Shown: positions 26,208 to 36,999, numbered from the stretch's first letter. The stretch is 45,651 nt of DNA from Salimicrobium humidisoli (GCF_002295105.1 NZ_NSGH01000019.1:1-45651), one strand, 5' to 3'. Numbers and translations: made by a program. Notes: a model not told the origin generated them from the letters alone.

Positions 26208-27021
26208 AAAACGAAAGGCCAAAGTGGAAAAAGGGTCGCCCAAATGGATGACTACATACGCAGATATGATTACGCTCATCCTTGTATTCTTCGTATTATT
26301 GTTTTCCATGTCACAGATCAGTGAAGTGAAGTTCGATTCCGTCGCAGAATCTTTCAAGAATCGTATGATATTCGACTTTATGCCCTCGCCGGTGGAAAGC
26401 AAAAATCCTACCGAGCGCACTGAAGTCCGTGAAAATGGTGATGATCGCAGTGATTTCGATGAACCGGTCGATGTGCCCGAGATAACATCGGAACCGGAAG
26501 AGGAGATAGAGAAAGAGAAAGAAGAAGCGCAACAACTGGATGAGCTTATGCAGGAAGTGCAGGAATTTCTTGAAAAAAATAGTCTTAAAGACATTATTTC
26601 AGCCGAACGCACGAATAAGGGAGTGGTTCTCGTTCTGCAGGAACAAGTGCTGTTTGAAAGTGGAGAAGCTTCAATACTGGAATCCGGCCGCCCTTTCCTC
26701 GGAAAGCTGCGGGACCTGCTGATACAGGTGCCTAACCATGTACGAGTGGAAGGACACACGGATGACCGTCCGATTGCGACGGCGAAGTTCCCCTCGAATT
26801 GGGAGCTTTCCGGAGCGAGAGCCGGAAGTGTGATACGCTATTTGCAGAATAATGATCCGAGACTTGAATCCGGCCGGTTTACAGCGGTAGGGTACGGTTC
26901 CACCCGTCCGGTCGTCGAGAACAATTCAAAAGAGAACTGGAGAAAGAACAGAAGAGTTGAAATCGTAATTCTGGAGTCCGAATATGATAAGAATGAACAG
27001 GCATCCCCGTCCTCATCCTGA
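26197..27021 (+). CDS. motS: Flagellar stator protein MotS (sodium type)
   Basis: 274 residues. The N-terminal helix carries the ion-binding aspartate (Asp23 in WMTTYADMITLILVFFVLLF), followed by a Glu/Lys-rich plug and linker (about residues 75-125) and a C-terminal OmpA-like peptidoglycan-binding domain (VRVEGHTDDRPI, NWELSGARAGSVIRYL, NRRVEIVI). ATG 26197 lies inside the motP end and has AAGGATG 6-7 bases upstream; longer starts would read basic sequence from within motP. The partner is MotP. The terminator stem overlaps the last codons. Confidence 0.92.
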   Translation: MKHRKRKAKVEKGSPKWMTTYADMITLILVFFVLLFSMSQISEVKFDSVAESFKNRMIFDFMPSPVESKNPTERTEVRENGDDRSDFDEPVDVPEITSEPEEEIEKEKEEAQQLDELMQEVQEFLEKNSLKDIISAERTNKGVVLVLQEQVLFESGEASILESGRPFLGKLRDLLIQVPNHVRVEGHTDDRPIATAKFPSNWELSGARAGSVIRYLQNNDPRLESGRFTAVGYGSTRPVVENNSKENWRKNRRVEIVILESEYDKNEQASPSSS

Positions 27022-27042
27022 GGAACGGAGATGCCTGTTTTT
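26997..27042. terminator. Terminator overlapping the motS stop
   Basis: AACAGGCAT (26997-27005) pairs with ATGCCTGTT (27031-27039), and inner CCGT/ACGG and CCTCA/TGAGG arms extend the stem. T5 follows on the plus strand; T-rich sequence also follows on the minus strand, where acuC ends at 27057. Confidence 0.85.
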
Positions 27043-27056
27043 CATGACTGGATAGC

Positions 27057-28223
27057 TCAATTATAGTGAATCTGATTATTGATGAACTGCATGGCGGCTT
27101 TCAGTGTTTTGGCATTCTTTTCGGTTATTTCCGGTTTTCTCGGAATCTTTTTGTAGGAGCCGTCGGGATCGTGCCACGTGTGCGGAAGAGAGAAAGGAGC
27201 TTCCGGTTCCCATTTTTCCAGCCATGCTGCCGGGAGTTCTCCCTGGAAAGGAGCCTGGTCCTTCATCACTTTCCACAGCTGTGCCCAGGCCCGTGGCACT
27301 ACTCTCCATATATCATATCCTCCGCCCCCGAGAGCTACCCATTTCCCTCCGCAGTGTTTATGAGCGAGTTCATGGGTAAGGGCAGGGATACGTTCGTATA
27401 TTTTCATCGTTGAACAGAGGTGTGTGAGCGGGTCATAAAAATGAGCGTCCGCACCATTCTGGGAAACGATGATATCCGGTTTGAAATATGCAGCGATCTT
27501 TTTGAAAGCGGATTCATATACGTCTAAAAAAGATTCGTCTTCTGTAAACGCGTCAATCGGTAAGTTGAATGCATAGCCGTATCCCTCTTTCAGTCCGCGT
27601 TCATTGACGTATCCGGTACCGGGGAAAAGATACCTCCCTGTTTCGTGTATAGAAAAGGTGCAGATATCCGGATCTCCGTAAAAGGCCCATTGCACTCCAT
27701 CTCCGTGGTGTGCATCGGTATCCACATACATTACCCGCTGATTGTATTTCTTCTGTAAATATTTAATCCCTACGGCGCCATCGTTATATATACAGAAACC
27801 GGAGGCTCTTCGTTCGAAACCATGATGAAGGCCCCCGCCCAGGTTAAGGGAATGATCGGTACGTCCTTCCATCACTTCATCGATAGCCGAAAGCGTACTT
27901 CCCACTATCAGCGAAGAAGCTTCGTGCATCCCTTCGAACATGGGAGTGTCTTCCGTACCTATACCGAATTCGAAACCCTCTTCTTCGGAGAGGTCACCGA
28001 CGCTCGCTTTTTTCACAGCTTCAATATATTCCCGGCTGTGAAAAAGGGCAAGCTCTTCTTCCGTGGCGTAGCGCGGGGAAACGATATCCTCATCCTTGAG
28101 CGCCCCGGAGTCTTTCAGAAGATCGCAGGTGAGCTCTACTCTCATCTGGTTGAAAGGATGATCATCACTAAAGCGGTAGGTGGCATAATCTTTGGAATAT
28201 ACGAATTTGGATGAGCAGCTCAT
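27057..28223 (-). CDS. acuC: Acetoin utilization protein AcuC (class I/II deacetylase fold)
   Basis: 388 residues of the histone-deacetylase family. Zinc and charge-relay motifs are present: GGGLHHGFERRASGFCIYND (His-His dyad near residue 133), DTDAHHGDGVQWAFY (Asp and His zinc ligands near 167) and SIHETGRYLFPGTG. In B. subtilis AcuC deacetylates and so reactivates acetyl-CoA synthetase AcsA. Start ATG 28223 overlaps the acuB stop by four bases (ATGA), indicating coupled translation. Last gene of the acuA-acuB-acuC operon. Confidence 0.94.
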   Translation of the reverse strand: MSCSSKFVYSKDYATYRFSDDHPFNQMRVELTCDLLKDSGALKDEDIVSPRYATEEELALFHSREYIEAVKKASVGDLSEEEGFEFGIGTEDTPMFEGMHEASSLIVGSTLSAIDEVMEGRTDHSLNLGGGLHHGFERRASGFCIYNDGAVGIKYLQKKYNQRVMYVDTDAHHGDGVQWAFYGDPDICTFSIHETGRYLFPGTGYVNERGLKEGYGYAFNLPIDAFTEDESFLDVYESAFKKIAAYFKPDIIVSQNGADAHFYDPLTHLCSTMKIYERIPALTHELAHKHCGGKWVALGGGGYDIWRVVPRAWAQLWKVMKDQAPFQGELPAAWLEKWEPEAPFSLPHTWHDPDGSYKKIPRKPEITEKNAKTLKAAMQFINNQIHYN

Positions 28224-28867
28224 TGGGACATCCCCGGTTCCTTCGGCCAGAGTACCTCATATTCCGAATTTCTTAAGTCTTCGATCATCGGATACGGATT
28301 CATCGTCTGGACTCGGAAGACTACGACTTTGTAGTTGCTGTCGGGTTTGTATGGATAAACGAGAATGGAAGTGAGGTTCAGTTTTCTCTTTCCAACGATA
28401 TTCACTACACCGGGCAGCATGCCGGGCCGGTTGGGTACCTTGACTTCAATTTGGGAACTCTGCACATTCGTCCCGGTAAGCTGAATAAGCGTATAAAGAA
28501 GATCTTTTTCTGTTATTATTCCGACCAGTCTATTATTTCTGGTGACGGGAACGCAGGCGATTTCATTATCATAGAAGATATTGGCGACTTCTTCGATAAA
28601 GCCGAGCGGATGTACGGTAATGACTTCGGTAGTCATAATGCTTCCCAGGTTGTTGGACAGTTCACTGAGGTCGGAATCACGCTCAAACACGGAGGGGCTG
28701 GCGTCTCTTACGTCCCGGTCGGAAACGATGCCGACGACGTACATGTCTTCATCGACGATCGGGATGTGACGGATCTGATAGGTGTTTAAGGTTTTAAGTG
28801 CATCTTCTATAGTATCTTCCGTAGTAAGTGTATGAACTTCGGTAGTCATCATTTCTTCAACGAGCAT
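28220..28867 (-). CDS. acuB: Acetoin utilization protein AcuB (CBS pair plus ACT)
   Basis: 215 residues: two CBS domains (about 1-60, with IRHIPIVDEDMYVVGIVSDRDVRD, and 75-135, with IACVPVTRNNRLVGIITEKDLL), then a C-terminal ACT-like domain starting around VKVPNRPGMLPGVVNIVG. CBS pairs bind adenine nucleotides and ACT domains bind small ligands, so it is probably an energy-sensing regulator of the AcuA/AcuC acetylation switch; its exact action is unknown. GGAGG lies 8 bases before the ATG. It starts 3 bases after acuA ends. Confidence 0.93.
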   Translation of the reverse strand: MLVEEMMTTEVHTLTTEDTIEDALKTLNTYQIRHIPIVDEDMYVVGIVSDRDVRDASPSVFERDSDLSELSNNLGSIMTTEVITVHPLGFIEEVANIFYDNEIACVPVTRNNRLVGIITEKDLLYTLIQLTGTNVQSSQIEVKVPNRPGMLPGVVNIVGKRKLNLTSILVYPYKPDSNYKVVVFRVQTMNPYPMIEDLRNSEYEVLWPKEPGMSQ

Positions 28868-28870
28868 TGG

Positions 28871-29518
28871 TCAGGACCTCCTGTTTGAATACTGATGTTT
28901 CGTAAGGAAACGCAAATGGTCGAACTTATCCACATCGGATCCGCTGACGTTTTTTCCTATGCGGACCATTAGACAATTGGCAGGATGGGATATAATTTCG
29001 GGATCGTCCGTCGGAGCGGGGGTAAGGCCCCCGGCACCCATCATCTTTTCCATCACTTTCCGGTATTGCCATATACTGAGTCCGGTACTTTTCAGGTCCC
29101 AGTGCCAGTAATATTCCGTGGAAATGATAATGTAGTTTTCCATATATTCATCAAGCATGGATACTTCTATAAGCTGGGAACCGACTCTGTATCCGCGAAA
29201 ACCCGGGACCACTTCAATAGCGCCGAGTTCAATGAGGTTTTCCATTTTCCCCTCGGCCCAGCGTTCCAGAGGATCCGGATGCAGATAGGTGACATAGCCG
29301 ACGATTGTACCTTCAAACCGGGCCACAATAATTCTTCCCTCCGGGAGATCGGCTATTCCTTTTATCGCTTCAAACTGTTTTTTGGGAGTACGAAAAGCAG
29401 TTAATTGTTCATGGAAGGAATATTGGGAGAGCTCATCGGATGAAAGAGGACCTTCAATTATCAGGTCGTTTGTATCCGTTTTCAATTTCCTTTGAAAAAA
29501 TGACTTTGTATGTTCCAC
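28871..29518 (-). CDS. acuA: Protein acetyltransferase AcuA (GNAT)
   Basis: 215 residues of the GNAT family; the acetyl-CoA loop motif appears as VVPGFRGYRVGSQLI (about residue 108). In B. subtilis it acetylates a lysine of AcsA and switches off acetyl-CoA synthetase. GTG 29518 has GGTGG 4 bases upstream; an overlapping ATG (29520) reads out of frame. Only about 50 bases separate the start from the penicillin-binding protein terminator, so any promoter must be compact, and I see no cre box there. Confidence 0.91.
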   Translation of the reverse strand: MEHTKSFFQRKLKTDTNDLIIEGPLSSDELSQYSFHEQLTAFRTPKKQFEAIKGIADLPEGRIIVARFEGTIVGYVTYLHPDPLERWAEGKMENLIELGAIEVVPGFRGYRVGSQLIEVSMLDEYMENYIIISTEYYWHWDLKSTGLSIWQYRKVMEKMMGAGGLTPAPTDDPEIISHPANCLMVRIGKNVSGSDVDKFDHLRFLTKHQYSNRRS

Positions 29519-29566
29519 ATATCCACCGCCTGTAAAAATATTTCATGCTACTACCATATTACCTAT

Positions 29567-29610
29567 AAAATAGCCGTTTGAAAAGAGTAACTCCTTTTCA
29601 AACGGCTATT
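29567..29610 (-). terminator. Terminator of the class A PBP gene
   Basis: A perfect 17-bp stem (29569-29585 with 29594-29610) has an 8-base loop and is followed on the minus strand by TTTTAT. It separates the PBP gene from acuA. Confidence 0.9.
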
Positions 29611-29633
29611 CGCCCATTCCGGGAACTAAAGGG

Positions 29634-32384
29634 TTATTCGGCAGGGACGGTTTCAGATAATCCCGATTCCTGACCGTAGTAATCCACTGCTCTTACGGCG
29701 TAAACTCCGGAGGTACCGGAGAGGTCCATGGAAGTGGAACCGGTGCTCCCGATTTTGGAGAAGTTTCCACCCGGTGACCCTGCGCGGTATACTCTGTAAC
29801 CGACTACATCATCGCTCGAAGAACTGTTCCAGCTGATGGTCGTTCCCTGAATCCGGAGATTTCCGGGAGAAGAAGGGGGCTGCCCGTCATTAGTTATTTC
29901 TTCTCCTACTCCTGCTGCGCTGTCGGAGGGAAGGGATACATTCGACCATTCTTCCTTGTCCGGAATCAGGTGCTCAAGCGTCTTTTCGTTATCGTAGCCA
30001 TTATTTTTAAGAAACTGGGGTTTCAGACTGACCCCGTCTCCCTCGCTAGTGATGAACTCATCCGGTGTATTATCCCCGGCAGCTACGAGGTCTCCTTTTA
30101 TCTCTGTGAAGTCCCCATCTGTTAAACTGTCATCTTCTTCTGTCGGGGCGTGCTCTTTGATATAAAGATCACTCTTGGACAGACCGACGGATGAACACAG
30201 TTCGGAAGTAAGAAGGCCGGAAGTGGCACAGTAGGATTTCTCCACGATACCGGAAGGCTGTTCGAAACGCTGTTCGGGAGCCATGAGATCCGGTCGGATT
30301 TCCGTTACCGCATTCACGACATCAGCCCACAAACCGTTATTTCGGTCACTGTAGCCATTGCTGTTCAGGCTTTCTTTCCGGTCGTATCCCATCCACATAC
30401 TCATCGTTACGTTCGGGTTCGTGGCTACAAACCATGCATCTTTGTAGTTTTGTGAAGTTCCTGTCTTCCCGGCCCAGTCGACGCCCGGGTTCGTAAGCTG
30501 ACTTTTTACATCATCGGCCGTGCCATAATCGAACACGTCACGCAGCACATCTATCGTCAGGTATGTGGCCTGTTCACTGAACACTTCCGTCGATTCTTTT
30601 TTATGTTTATAAAGAGTATCGCCTTCTTTTGTGACTATTTTCTCAATCATATAAGCGTCGGTATACGAGCCCATATTTCCGAATGTAGCGAAACCGTTCG
30701 TATTTTCTTCCACCGTAACTCCGTTGATGGTGGAACCTAAAGAGGTCGATAAGTTTTCGGCATCTTCGGCGGTAATCGCTTCAAAACCCATTTTTCTCAA
30801 GTAATTGTCTGCAGGGTTCTGGTCGACGATTTCACTGTAAGCTTTGACAGTCGGAACGTTCCAGGAATTGGCCAGCGCTTGCCGGGCGGAAACAAGTCCG
30901 TGATACCCTCCGGCATAGTTTTCTACACTTATATCTTTATTCGGGTACTTATACGGCACATCTACCAGTACTGATCCCGGCTGCAGGGCTCCGAGATCAA
31001 AGCCCGGCCCGTAGACGAGCAGCGGTTTCATCGTACTGCCGTTCGAACGTCTTGCCTGCGTGGCGTGGTTCAGCTGCTGAACGTCAAAGTCGCGGCCTGC
31101 GATGAATCCGCGGATAGCCCCCGAAGAGTTTTCCTGGAGGACACTTCCGACTTCCGCGGGGATTTCTTTCTCACTGATCTCTCCAGTTTCCGGATCTTCC
31201 ACAGGGATAGTCCGCCACGTGTCGTAGTTATTGTAATTATCCTTCACCCGCTGCATGACATCATAGACTTCTTTGTCGATCGTTGTGTGTACTTTCAGAC
31301 CGCCCGAGGATAGGCGACGGTCGGCCAGAGTAGTATACTCTTCCATCAGCTGATTATCATTTTTCAGATCTTCCATCGTATGGCCGTCTTTTTTGGCCAG
31401 CTGCTCTTTCAGAATTTCTCCGGCCCTTACTTTGATTTCACGTGTCAGGAAAGGGTAATCGGAACTTGGTAAAGGTTTCGGCGAGGCGAGATTGGATTTC
31501 AGATCATAGGCAAGTGCTTTTTCATATTCACTTTCTGTGATGTGTCCTTTTTCGTGCATGCGCTCGAGTACTTCTTCCATTCTGTTCAAGCCCGGCTCCA
31601 ACCCTTCATCTTCCTTCACCCCGCCGGAGTTTTTGAAAGGAGTATAACCGAAAGGGTTCTGAGGGAGTCCGGCTATGAAAGCGGCCTGTGGAATGGAGAG
31701 CTTCCCGGCTTCCACTCCGAAAATTCCGCGGGCAGCACTTTGGACCCCTGCAATGTTCTGGCCGTTTGCGTTCCGGCCGAAAGGTACGATATTCATATAG
31801 GCTTCGAGAATCTGATCTTTATCGAAGAATTGTTCCACACGCAGTGCGTTCATCACTTCTTTTGCTTTTCTTTCAAAAGAGACTTCGTTTGTAAGAATCT
31901 GGTTTTTGACCAGCTGCTGCGTAAGGGTACTTCCTCCGGTTTTGGTACTGGAATTGGTTACCTGCTGCACGACAGCTCGTAACAGAGCCTTTGGCACAAT
32001 CCCGTTATGTTCTCTGAAATTCTCATCTTCCGTTGCAAGTACGGCTGACGTTAGGTGATCACTGACGTTATCAAGCTGTACTTCCTCCCGGTATAAATCG
32101 GATTGAACGTCCCCGAGCAGTTGATCGTTCGTAAAATAAAGCTGTGAGGTTTCTTCGTAATTATACAGACTGGAGGCCAGTTCCTCTTCGCTCCGCACAG
32201 GTTCATCCTCTACGAGAGAAGCGAAATAACCGGCACCTACCCCTCCAACAAAAAACACCCCTATAATTCCGACGATAATAAAAAATAGTAAAACGTTCCA
32301 TAAAACATCATATGTAATCCGTGTATACTTGAAAATAGTGCCGTCTTCCCAGCGTTTTCGAATAGTATCCCTGTTCCACTTCAT
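29634..32384 (-). CDS. Class A penicillin-binding protein with C-terminal FN3 domain
   Basis: A 916-residue bifunctional peptidoglycan synthase. One N-terminal membrane anchor (about residues 28-55) is followed by a GT51 transglycosylase with ATEDENFREHNG (catalytic Glu119) and GGSTLTQQLVKN (150-161). The transpeptidase has S-T-M-K at 450-453, SWN at 507-509 and KTGTS at 640-644. After an acidic linker the last 80 or so residues form a fibronectin type III domain (from about 836). Size and FN3 tail resemble B. subtilis PonA, but the locus differs. AGGAGGT lies 8 bases before the ATG. It occupies the place of acsA in B. subtilis. Confidence 0.93.
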   Translation of the reverse strand: MKWNRDTIRKRWEDGTIFKYTRITYDVLWNVLLFFIIVGIIGVFFVGGVGAGYFASLVEDEPVRSEEELASSLYNYEETSQLYFTNDQLLGDVQSDLYREEVQLDNVSDHLTSAVLATEDENFREHNGIVPKALLRAVVQQVTNSSTKTGGSTLTQQLVKNQILTNEVSFERKAKEVMNALRVEQFFDKDQILEAYMNIVPFGRNANGQNIAGVQSAARGIFGVEAGKLSIPQAAFIAGLPQNPFGYTPFKNSGGVKEDEGLEPGLNRMEEVLERMHEKGHITESEYEKALAYDLKSNLASPKPLPSSDYPFLTREIKVRAGEILKEQLAKKDGHTMEDLKNDNQLMEEYTTLADRRLSSGGLKVHTTIDKEVYDVMQRVKDNYNNYDTWRTIPVEDPETGEISEKEIPAEVGSVLQENSSGAIRGFIAGRDFDVQQLNHATQARRSNGSTMKPLLVYGPGFDLGALQPGSVLVDVPYKYPNKDISVENYAGGYHGLVSARQALANSWNVPTVKAYSEIVDQNPADNYLRKMGFEAITAEDAENLSTSLGSTINGVTVEENTNGFATFGNMGSYTDAYMIEKIVTKEGDTLYKHKKESTEVFSEQATYLTIDVLRDVFDYGTADDVKSQLTNPGVDWAGKTGTSQNYKDAWFVATNPNVTMSMWMGYDRKESLNSNGYSDRNNGLWADVVNAVTEIRPDLMAPEQRFEQPSGIVEKSYCATSGLLTSELCSSVGLSKSDLYIKEHAPTEEDDSLTDGDFTEIKGDLVAAGDNTPDEFITSEGDGVSLKPQFLKNNGYDNEKTLEHLIPDKEEWSNVSLPSDSAAGVGEEITNDGQPPSSPGNLRIQGTTISWNSSSSDDVVGYRVYRAGSPGGNFSKIGSTGSTSMDLSGTSGVYAVRAVDYYGQESGLSETVPAE

Positions 32385-32462
32385 GATTGGTGACCTCCTA
32401 AAATGACACTGCCAATTATATCATATCCGTAATATCAGATGCATGAGAGCCGAAAGAAATAA

Positions 32463-32491
32463 TTGCTTTCAGGAACAATATATGATAAAAA
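32463..32491 (+). promoter_or_regulatory. Possible promoter for the tyrS leader
   Basis: TTGCTT (32463-32468), a 17-base spacer and TAAAAA (32486-32491) would start transcription near 32498, just before the T-box stem I. The match is weak (4 of 6 in each). The divergent PBP promoter should lie in the same 32385-32500 stretch but is not clear. Confidence 0.35.
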
Positions 32492-32514
32492 TAATACATA
32501 ATTAAATCTGTTAA

Positions 32515-32752
32515 AGCTATGAACGGTTGCAGTAGGTTCTGCGCACTTCTACACAGAGAGTCGATGGCTGGTGGGAATCGACAGAGGTTCAGAACCGAAT
32601 TACGTCCGGGAGCATCTTCTGGTGTGAATCAGGGGACGGTTGCATGTAGTTGCAGCCGTTATATAAATGAAGTGGCACATAAGTGCAACCAGGGTGGTAC
32701 CGCGACTGTTAAGACCTCGTCCCTTTCCGTAAGGGGACAGAGGTCTTTTTTT
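32515..32752 (+). promoter_or_regulatory. Tyrosine T-box leader
   Basis: A tRNA-sensing riboswitch. Stem I shows the loop-E AGTA (32531-32534), the helix GGTTCTG/CAGAACC (32535-32541 with 32590-32596), the AGAGAG/GGTGG distal elements and the specifier codon TAC (Tyr) at 32601-32603 after GAA. The T-box core AGGGTGGTACCGCG lies near 32691-32704; its TGGT bulge fits the ACCA end of tRNA-Tyr. The terminator AAGACCTC/GAGGTCTT (32711-32746) ends in T7. Uncharged tRNA-Tyr would favour the antiterminator and turn on tyrS. A nominal reading frame across it (32519-32782) is not a gene. Confidence 0.95.
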
Positions 32753-32754
32753 AA

Positions 32755-34056
<1,302 letters not shown>

Positions 34057-34084
34057 AAAGATGCGTACATTGTGGTAATAGAAG

Positions 34085-34127
34085 AAAAGCGGGTGGTATG
34101 GGCATTCTCTCCATACCACCCGCTTTT
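34085..34127. terminator. Bidirectional terminator after tyrS
   Basis: A near-perfect 16-bp stem, AAAAGCGGGTGGTATGG against CCATACCACCCGCTTTT, has a short loop and T/A runs on both sides. It serves tyrS and the convergent DUF4317 gene. Confidence 0.93.
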
Positions 34128-34137
34128 TGATGTGTTT

Positions 34138-35298
34138 TTATTCGATATCCTCCGGAAGCATCTTGAATCCTGAGATTTCCGCATCCTCTTCCACTTCGAT
34201 CATGATATAGCGTTTACCGTTCCGGTTAACCTGTCTTACGTGCGGAAGGTCCTGAGGGCTGACGGAGATGTTCGCCACTTTCGTACTTATTTTGATCGAT
34301 TTTGAGTTGTACTTCGGAAGTACACTGCTCGCTTTCAGTTCATAGGATTCTTCATCCGTCACTTTGTGGAAAGCTTCCTTGACTTTTTCCTCTTCCACTT
34401 CGTGACCGTTCTTGCTCAGGAAGCTCCCTATATCCCGGTAGTCCAGTTTAGGGGTTTCATCCTCTTCACTGCCTTCAAGCGTATAATTGATATCTTCGTA
34501 GACACTTGCAAGTGTCGAAGGGCTCATCCGGTCCCCGACTACATCTTTGACGACTTCTTCAAAGACTGCTTTATCCTCTTTTGCGGTCATTGCTTTTTCT
34601 CCCTCAAGAACTTCTTCCATGAAAAAAGGATCGGGCTCATTCGGTTTTCCGGCAGAGTAGAGCACTCTGTTCACATCTCCTGTCCCATCCGTGATGACAG
34701 GGAACAGAAAGCCGCCGAGAGGTTTCTTCAGATCGATGACGGGATCGACGTCCACTTTATATTTGAACGTTTTCTCTATGTAGTCGAACTGGATTTCTTT
34801 TTCCGGTGGTTCCGTCTGGTTAATACTGCACAGCATGAACTGGCTCGAGAGCATCGTGTCCCGGTCGGCTTCTTCGGATTCAGCGGGAGGTGTCGTCGTT
34901 TTCAAATACTCGCCTTTTACGAAGGTGATGACTATGTCTTTATCATAAGCCTGTTCTTTCATTATCTTTTCGGTCATTTCGAGCATCTGTTCCGACCACT
35001 CTTCCGTGTCGTTACTCAACAGGCTTTTATGCAGAAGAAGCTGGGTGGGTTCCTCGGTATCCCGTCTGAATTTAAGTTCGAACAGCTTTTCGTCCAGCTG
35101 TCCGGAGAGGAGTTTTTTGAAATTCTGCATAAACAGCTCCTGCTGATCCTCTTCAAGCATCTCAAACGCCTGGTGCTGAGCATGGAAAGGTTCGGATGTT
35201 TCTTTCATAATATATACCGTGAAAAGGTCGGTGATATTCAAAAGGTCGGTATCGGCCTTCAACTGTCTGCGCAGGGCTGCTATATCTTTTTTATTCAT
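34138..35298 (-). CDS. DUF4317 family protein
   Basis: 386 residues beginning MNKKDIAALRRQLKADTDLL, the characteristic DUF4317 opening. It is acidic, soluble and without membrane segments or known catalytic motifs. The C-terminal third carries SVLPKYNSKSIKISTKVANISVSPQDL, then a strand-rich tail. The function is unknown. The open frame extends to 35424, but ATG 35298 has GGAGGG seven bases upstream and matches the family start. It is separated from the AbgT gene by a terminator and is probably transcribed alone. Confidence 0.82.
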   Translation of the reverse strand: MNKKDIAALRRQLKADTDLLNITDLFTVYIMKETSEPFHAQHQAFEMLEEDQQELFMQNFKKLLSGQLDEKLFELKFRRDTEEPTQLLLHKSLLSNDTEEWSEQMLEMTEKIMKEQAYDKDIVITFVKGEYLKTTTPPAESEEADRDTMLSSQFMLCSINQTEPPEKEIQFDYIEKTFKYKVDVDPVIDLKKPLGGFLFPVITDGTGDVNRVLYSAGKPNEPDPFFMEEVLEGEKAMTAKEDKAVFEEVVKDVVGDRMSPSTLASVYEDINYTLEGSEEDETPKLDYRDIGSFLSKNGHEVEEEKVKEAFHKVTDEESYELKASSVLPKYNSKSIKISTKVANISVSPQDLPHVRQVNRNGKRYIMIEVEEDAEISGFKMLPEDIE

Positions 35299-35393
35299 GG
35301 ATGGTCCCTCCTGTAAAGCGGTGAATTTTGCATAACTTCCATTATACCTTTCGTATGGAAATTCGGTAAGAGATTTTTTTTGGAGGAGCAAAG

Positions 35394-35428
35394 GGAAAAA
35401 TAAGACCATGGGAACGGGACCCATGGTC
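35394..35428 (-). terminator. Terminator of the AbgT gene
   Basis: GACCATGGG (35404-35412) pairs perfectly with CCCATGGTC (35420-35428). On the minus strand it is followed by TTATTTTT. Confidence 0.85.
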
Positions 35429-35440
35429 GAAAGCCGGCAT

Positions 35441-36958
35441 TTAATAGGAAATAGGTGCTCCCGGACCGACCGGAATTCCGAGCAGAACCCATACCAGAAG
35501 GAGCACGAGCCAACCCAGAAGAAAAGCGACGGAGTACGGAATCATCATGGAGATTAGCGTTCCTATACCTATCTTTTTATCGTAACGTTGGGCAAAAGCG
35601 ATGATGACAGGAAAATAAAGAAGTAAGGGAGTTACCATGTTAGTGACGGAGTCGGAGATTCTGTACAGTAACGTCGTAAACTCCGGTGAATAATCCAGAT
35701 TCATCATGATAGGGACGAATACAGGTGCCAGAATCGTCCATTTTGCTGAGGAACTGCCTATGAAAAAGTTGACGAGCATAGTAATCCCCATAAAAGTAAG
35801 GATCAGCCCTGTTCCCGTAAAACCGGTGTTTTTCAAAAATTCCGCCCCGTTGAAGGCGATTACCGTGCCAAGGTTCGTTTCACGGAAATAGGCGATGAAC
35901 TGTCCCGCCGTGAATGCCAGAGCGATGTAGCCGCTCATGCTAGCCATCGTCTTTCCGAGCAGTGTCGTCAGGTCTTTATCATTTTGTATTTCTTTGGATA
36001 CGATACCGTAGATAAGACCCGGCACAAAGAAAAGGATGAAAATGACAAAAACAAGAGCGTTAAAAAATGGGGAATCGATATAAGCACCGTCACCCCGGAG
36101 CGGCCCGAGAGACAGGTAGACCATAATGGCAAAAGTTACAAGGAATCCGAGGCCGGCCAGGCGCATGCCGCGCTTTTCCCTGGCAGTCAGTTTTTCCAGG
36201 TTTTCTTCTTCTTCTCCCCTGTACTTCCCGAGGCGGGGCTCGACGATTTTGTCGGTGACGAGGGTACCGATGACGGTTACAAGAAAGACGGAAGCCGCCG
36301 CAAAGAAATAGTTCATCGTTACCGTAATCGTATCTGCATAGGCAGGGTCGATTGTACGGGCAGCATCTGCTGTCAGTTCCTGAAGGATGGCATCAGTCGA
36401 AGTCAGTGCCAGGTTGGCGCCGAACCCTCCGGAAACGCCCGCAAACGCCGCAGCGAGACCGGCGAGCGGGTGGCGTCCAAGTCCGAGGAACAGAACAGCG
36501 CCGAGAGGGGGAAGTACTACATAACCGGCGTTTACGGCAAGGCTGGACATAACCCCGGCGAACACAAGAGCTGCTGTCAAAAGCCGGTTCGGTACTCCGA
36601 ATACGATGCTTTTCAGTGATGAATGAATCAGTCCGGTCTGCTCGGCCAGTCCGATTCCGAGCATTGTGACGAGGACAGCGCCAAGAGGCGGGAAGCCGAT
36701 GAAATTCTCGACCGCGCTGTTGAATATGTAATCCAGTCCGCTCAGGCTGAAGAGATTTTTAACTTCTACTACCTCGGACGTTGTAGGATTCGTGACGGAT
36801 ACACCTGAAAAAATCCCCGATATGACTATGACGATTAATGCTAATATTGCAAACAGCAACAAAGGGGATGGAAGTTTGTTTCCTACCCATTCTATCCCGT
36901 CCAGGGCACGGAACAGCAATTTACGGAAGGGAGAAAGCTTCTCCGGATTGTCTTTCAA
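35441..36958 (-). CDS. AbgT-family transporter
   Basis: 505 residues with 11-13 hydrophobic segments, of the AbgT family (p-aminobenzoyl-glutamate uptake or sulfonamide/antimetabolite export). Family features include the N-terminal ALDGIEWVGNKLPSPLLLF, the re-entrant hairpin GFGANLALTSTDAILQELT and the late NFFIGSSSAKWTILAPVFVPIM. No abgA/abgB hydrolase gene is nearby, so the substrate is open. Start TTG 36958 lies 8 bases after AAAGGAGG. A good sigma-A promoter is visible at 37000-37028. Confidence 0.88.
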   Translation of the reverse strand: MKDNPEKLSPFRKLLFRALDGIEWVGNKLPSPLLLFAILALIVIVISGIFSGVSVTNPTTSEVVEVKNLFSLSGLDYIFNSAVENFIGFPPLGAVLVTMLGIGLAEQTGLIHSSLKSIVFGVPNRLLTAALVFAGVMSSLAVNAGYVVLPPLGAVLFLGLGRHPLAGLAAAFAGVSGGFGANLALTSTDAILQELTADAARTIDPAYADTITVTMNYFFAAASVFLVTVIGTLVTDKIVEPRLGKYRGEEEENLEKLTAREKRGMRLAGLGFLVTFAIMVYLSLGPLRGDGAYIDSPFFNALVFVIFILFFVPGLIYGIVSKEIQNDKDLTTLLGKTMASMSGYIALAFTAGQFIAYFRETNLGTVIAFNGAEFLKNTGFTGTGLILTFMGITMLVNFFIGSSSAKWTILAPVFVPIMMNLDYSPEFTTLLYRISDSVTNMVTPLLLYFPVIIAFAQRYDKKIGIGTLISMMIPYSVAFLLGWLVLLLVWVLLGIPVGPGAPISY

Positions 36959-36999
36959 TATAGTTACCTCCTTTAAACTTACCTTTTTACTAGGGATTA

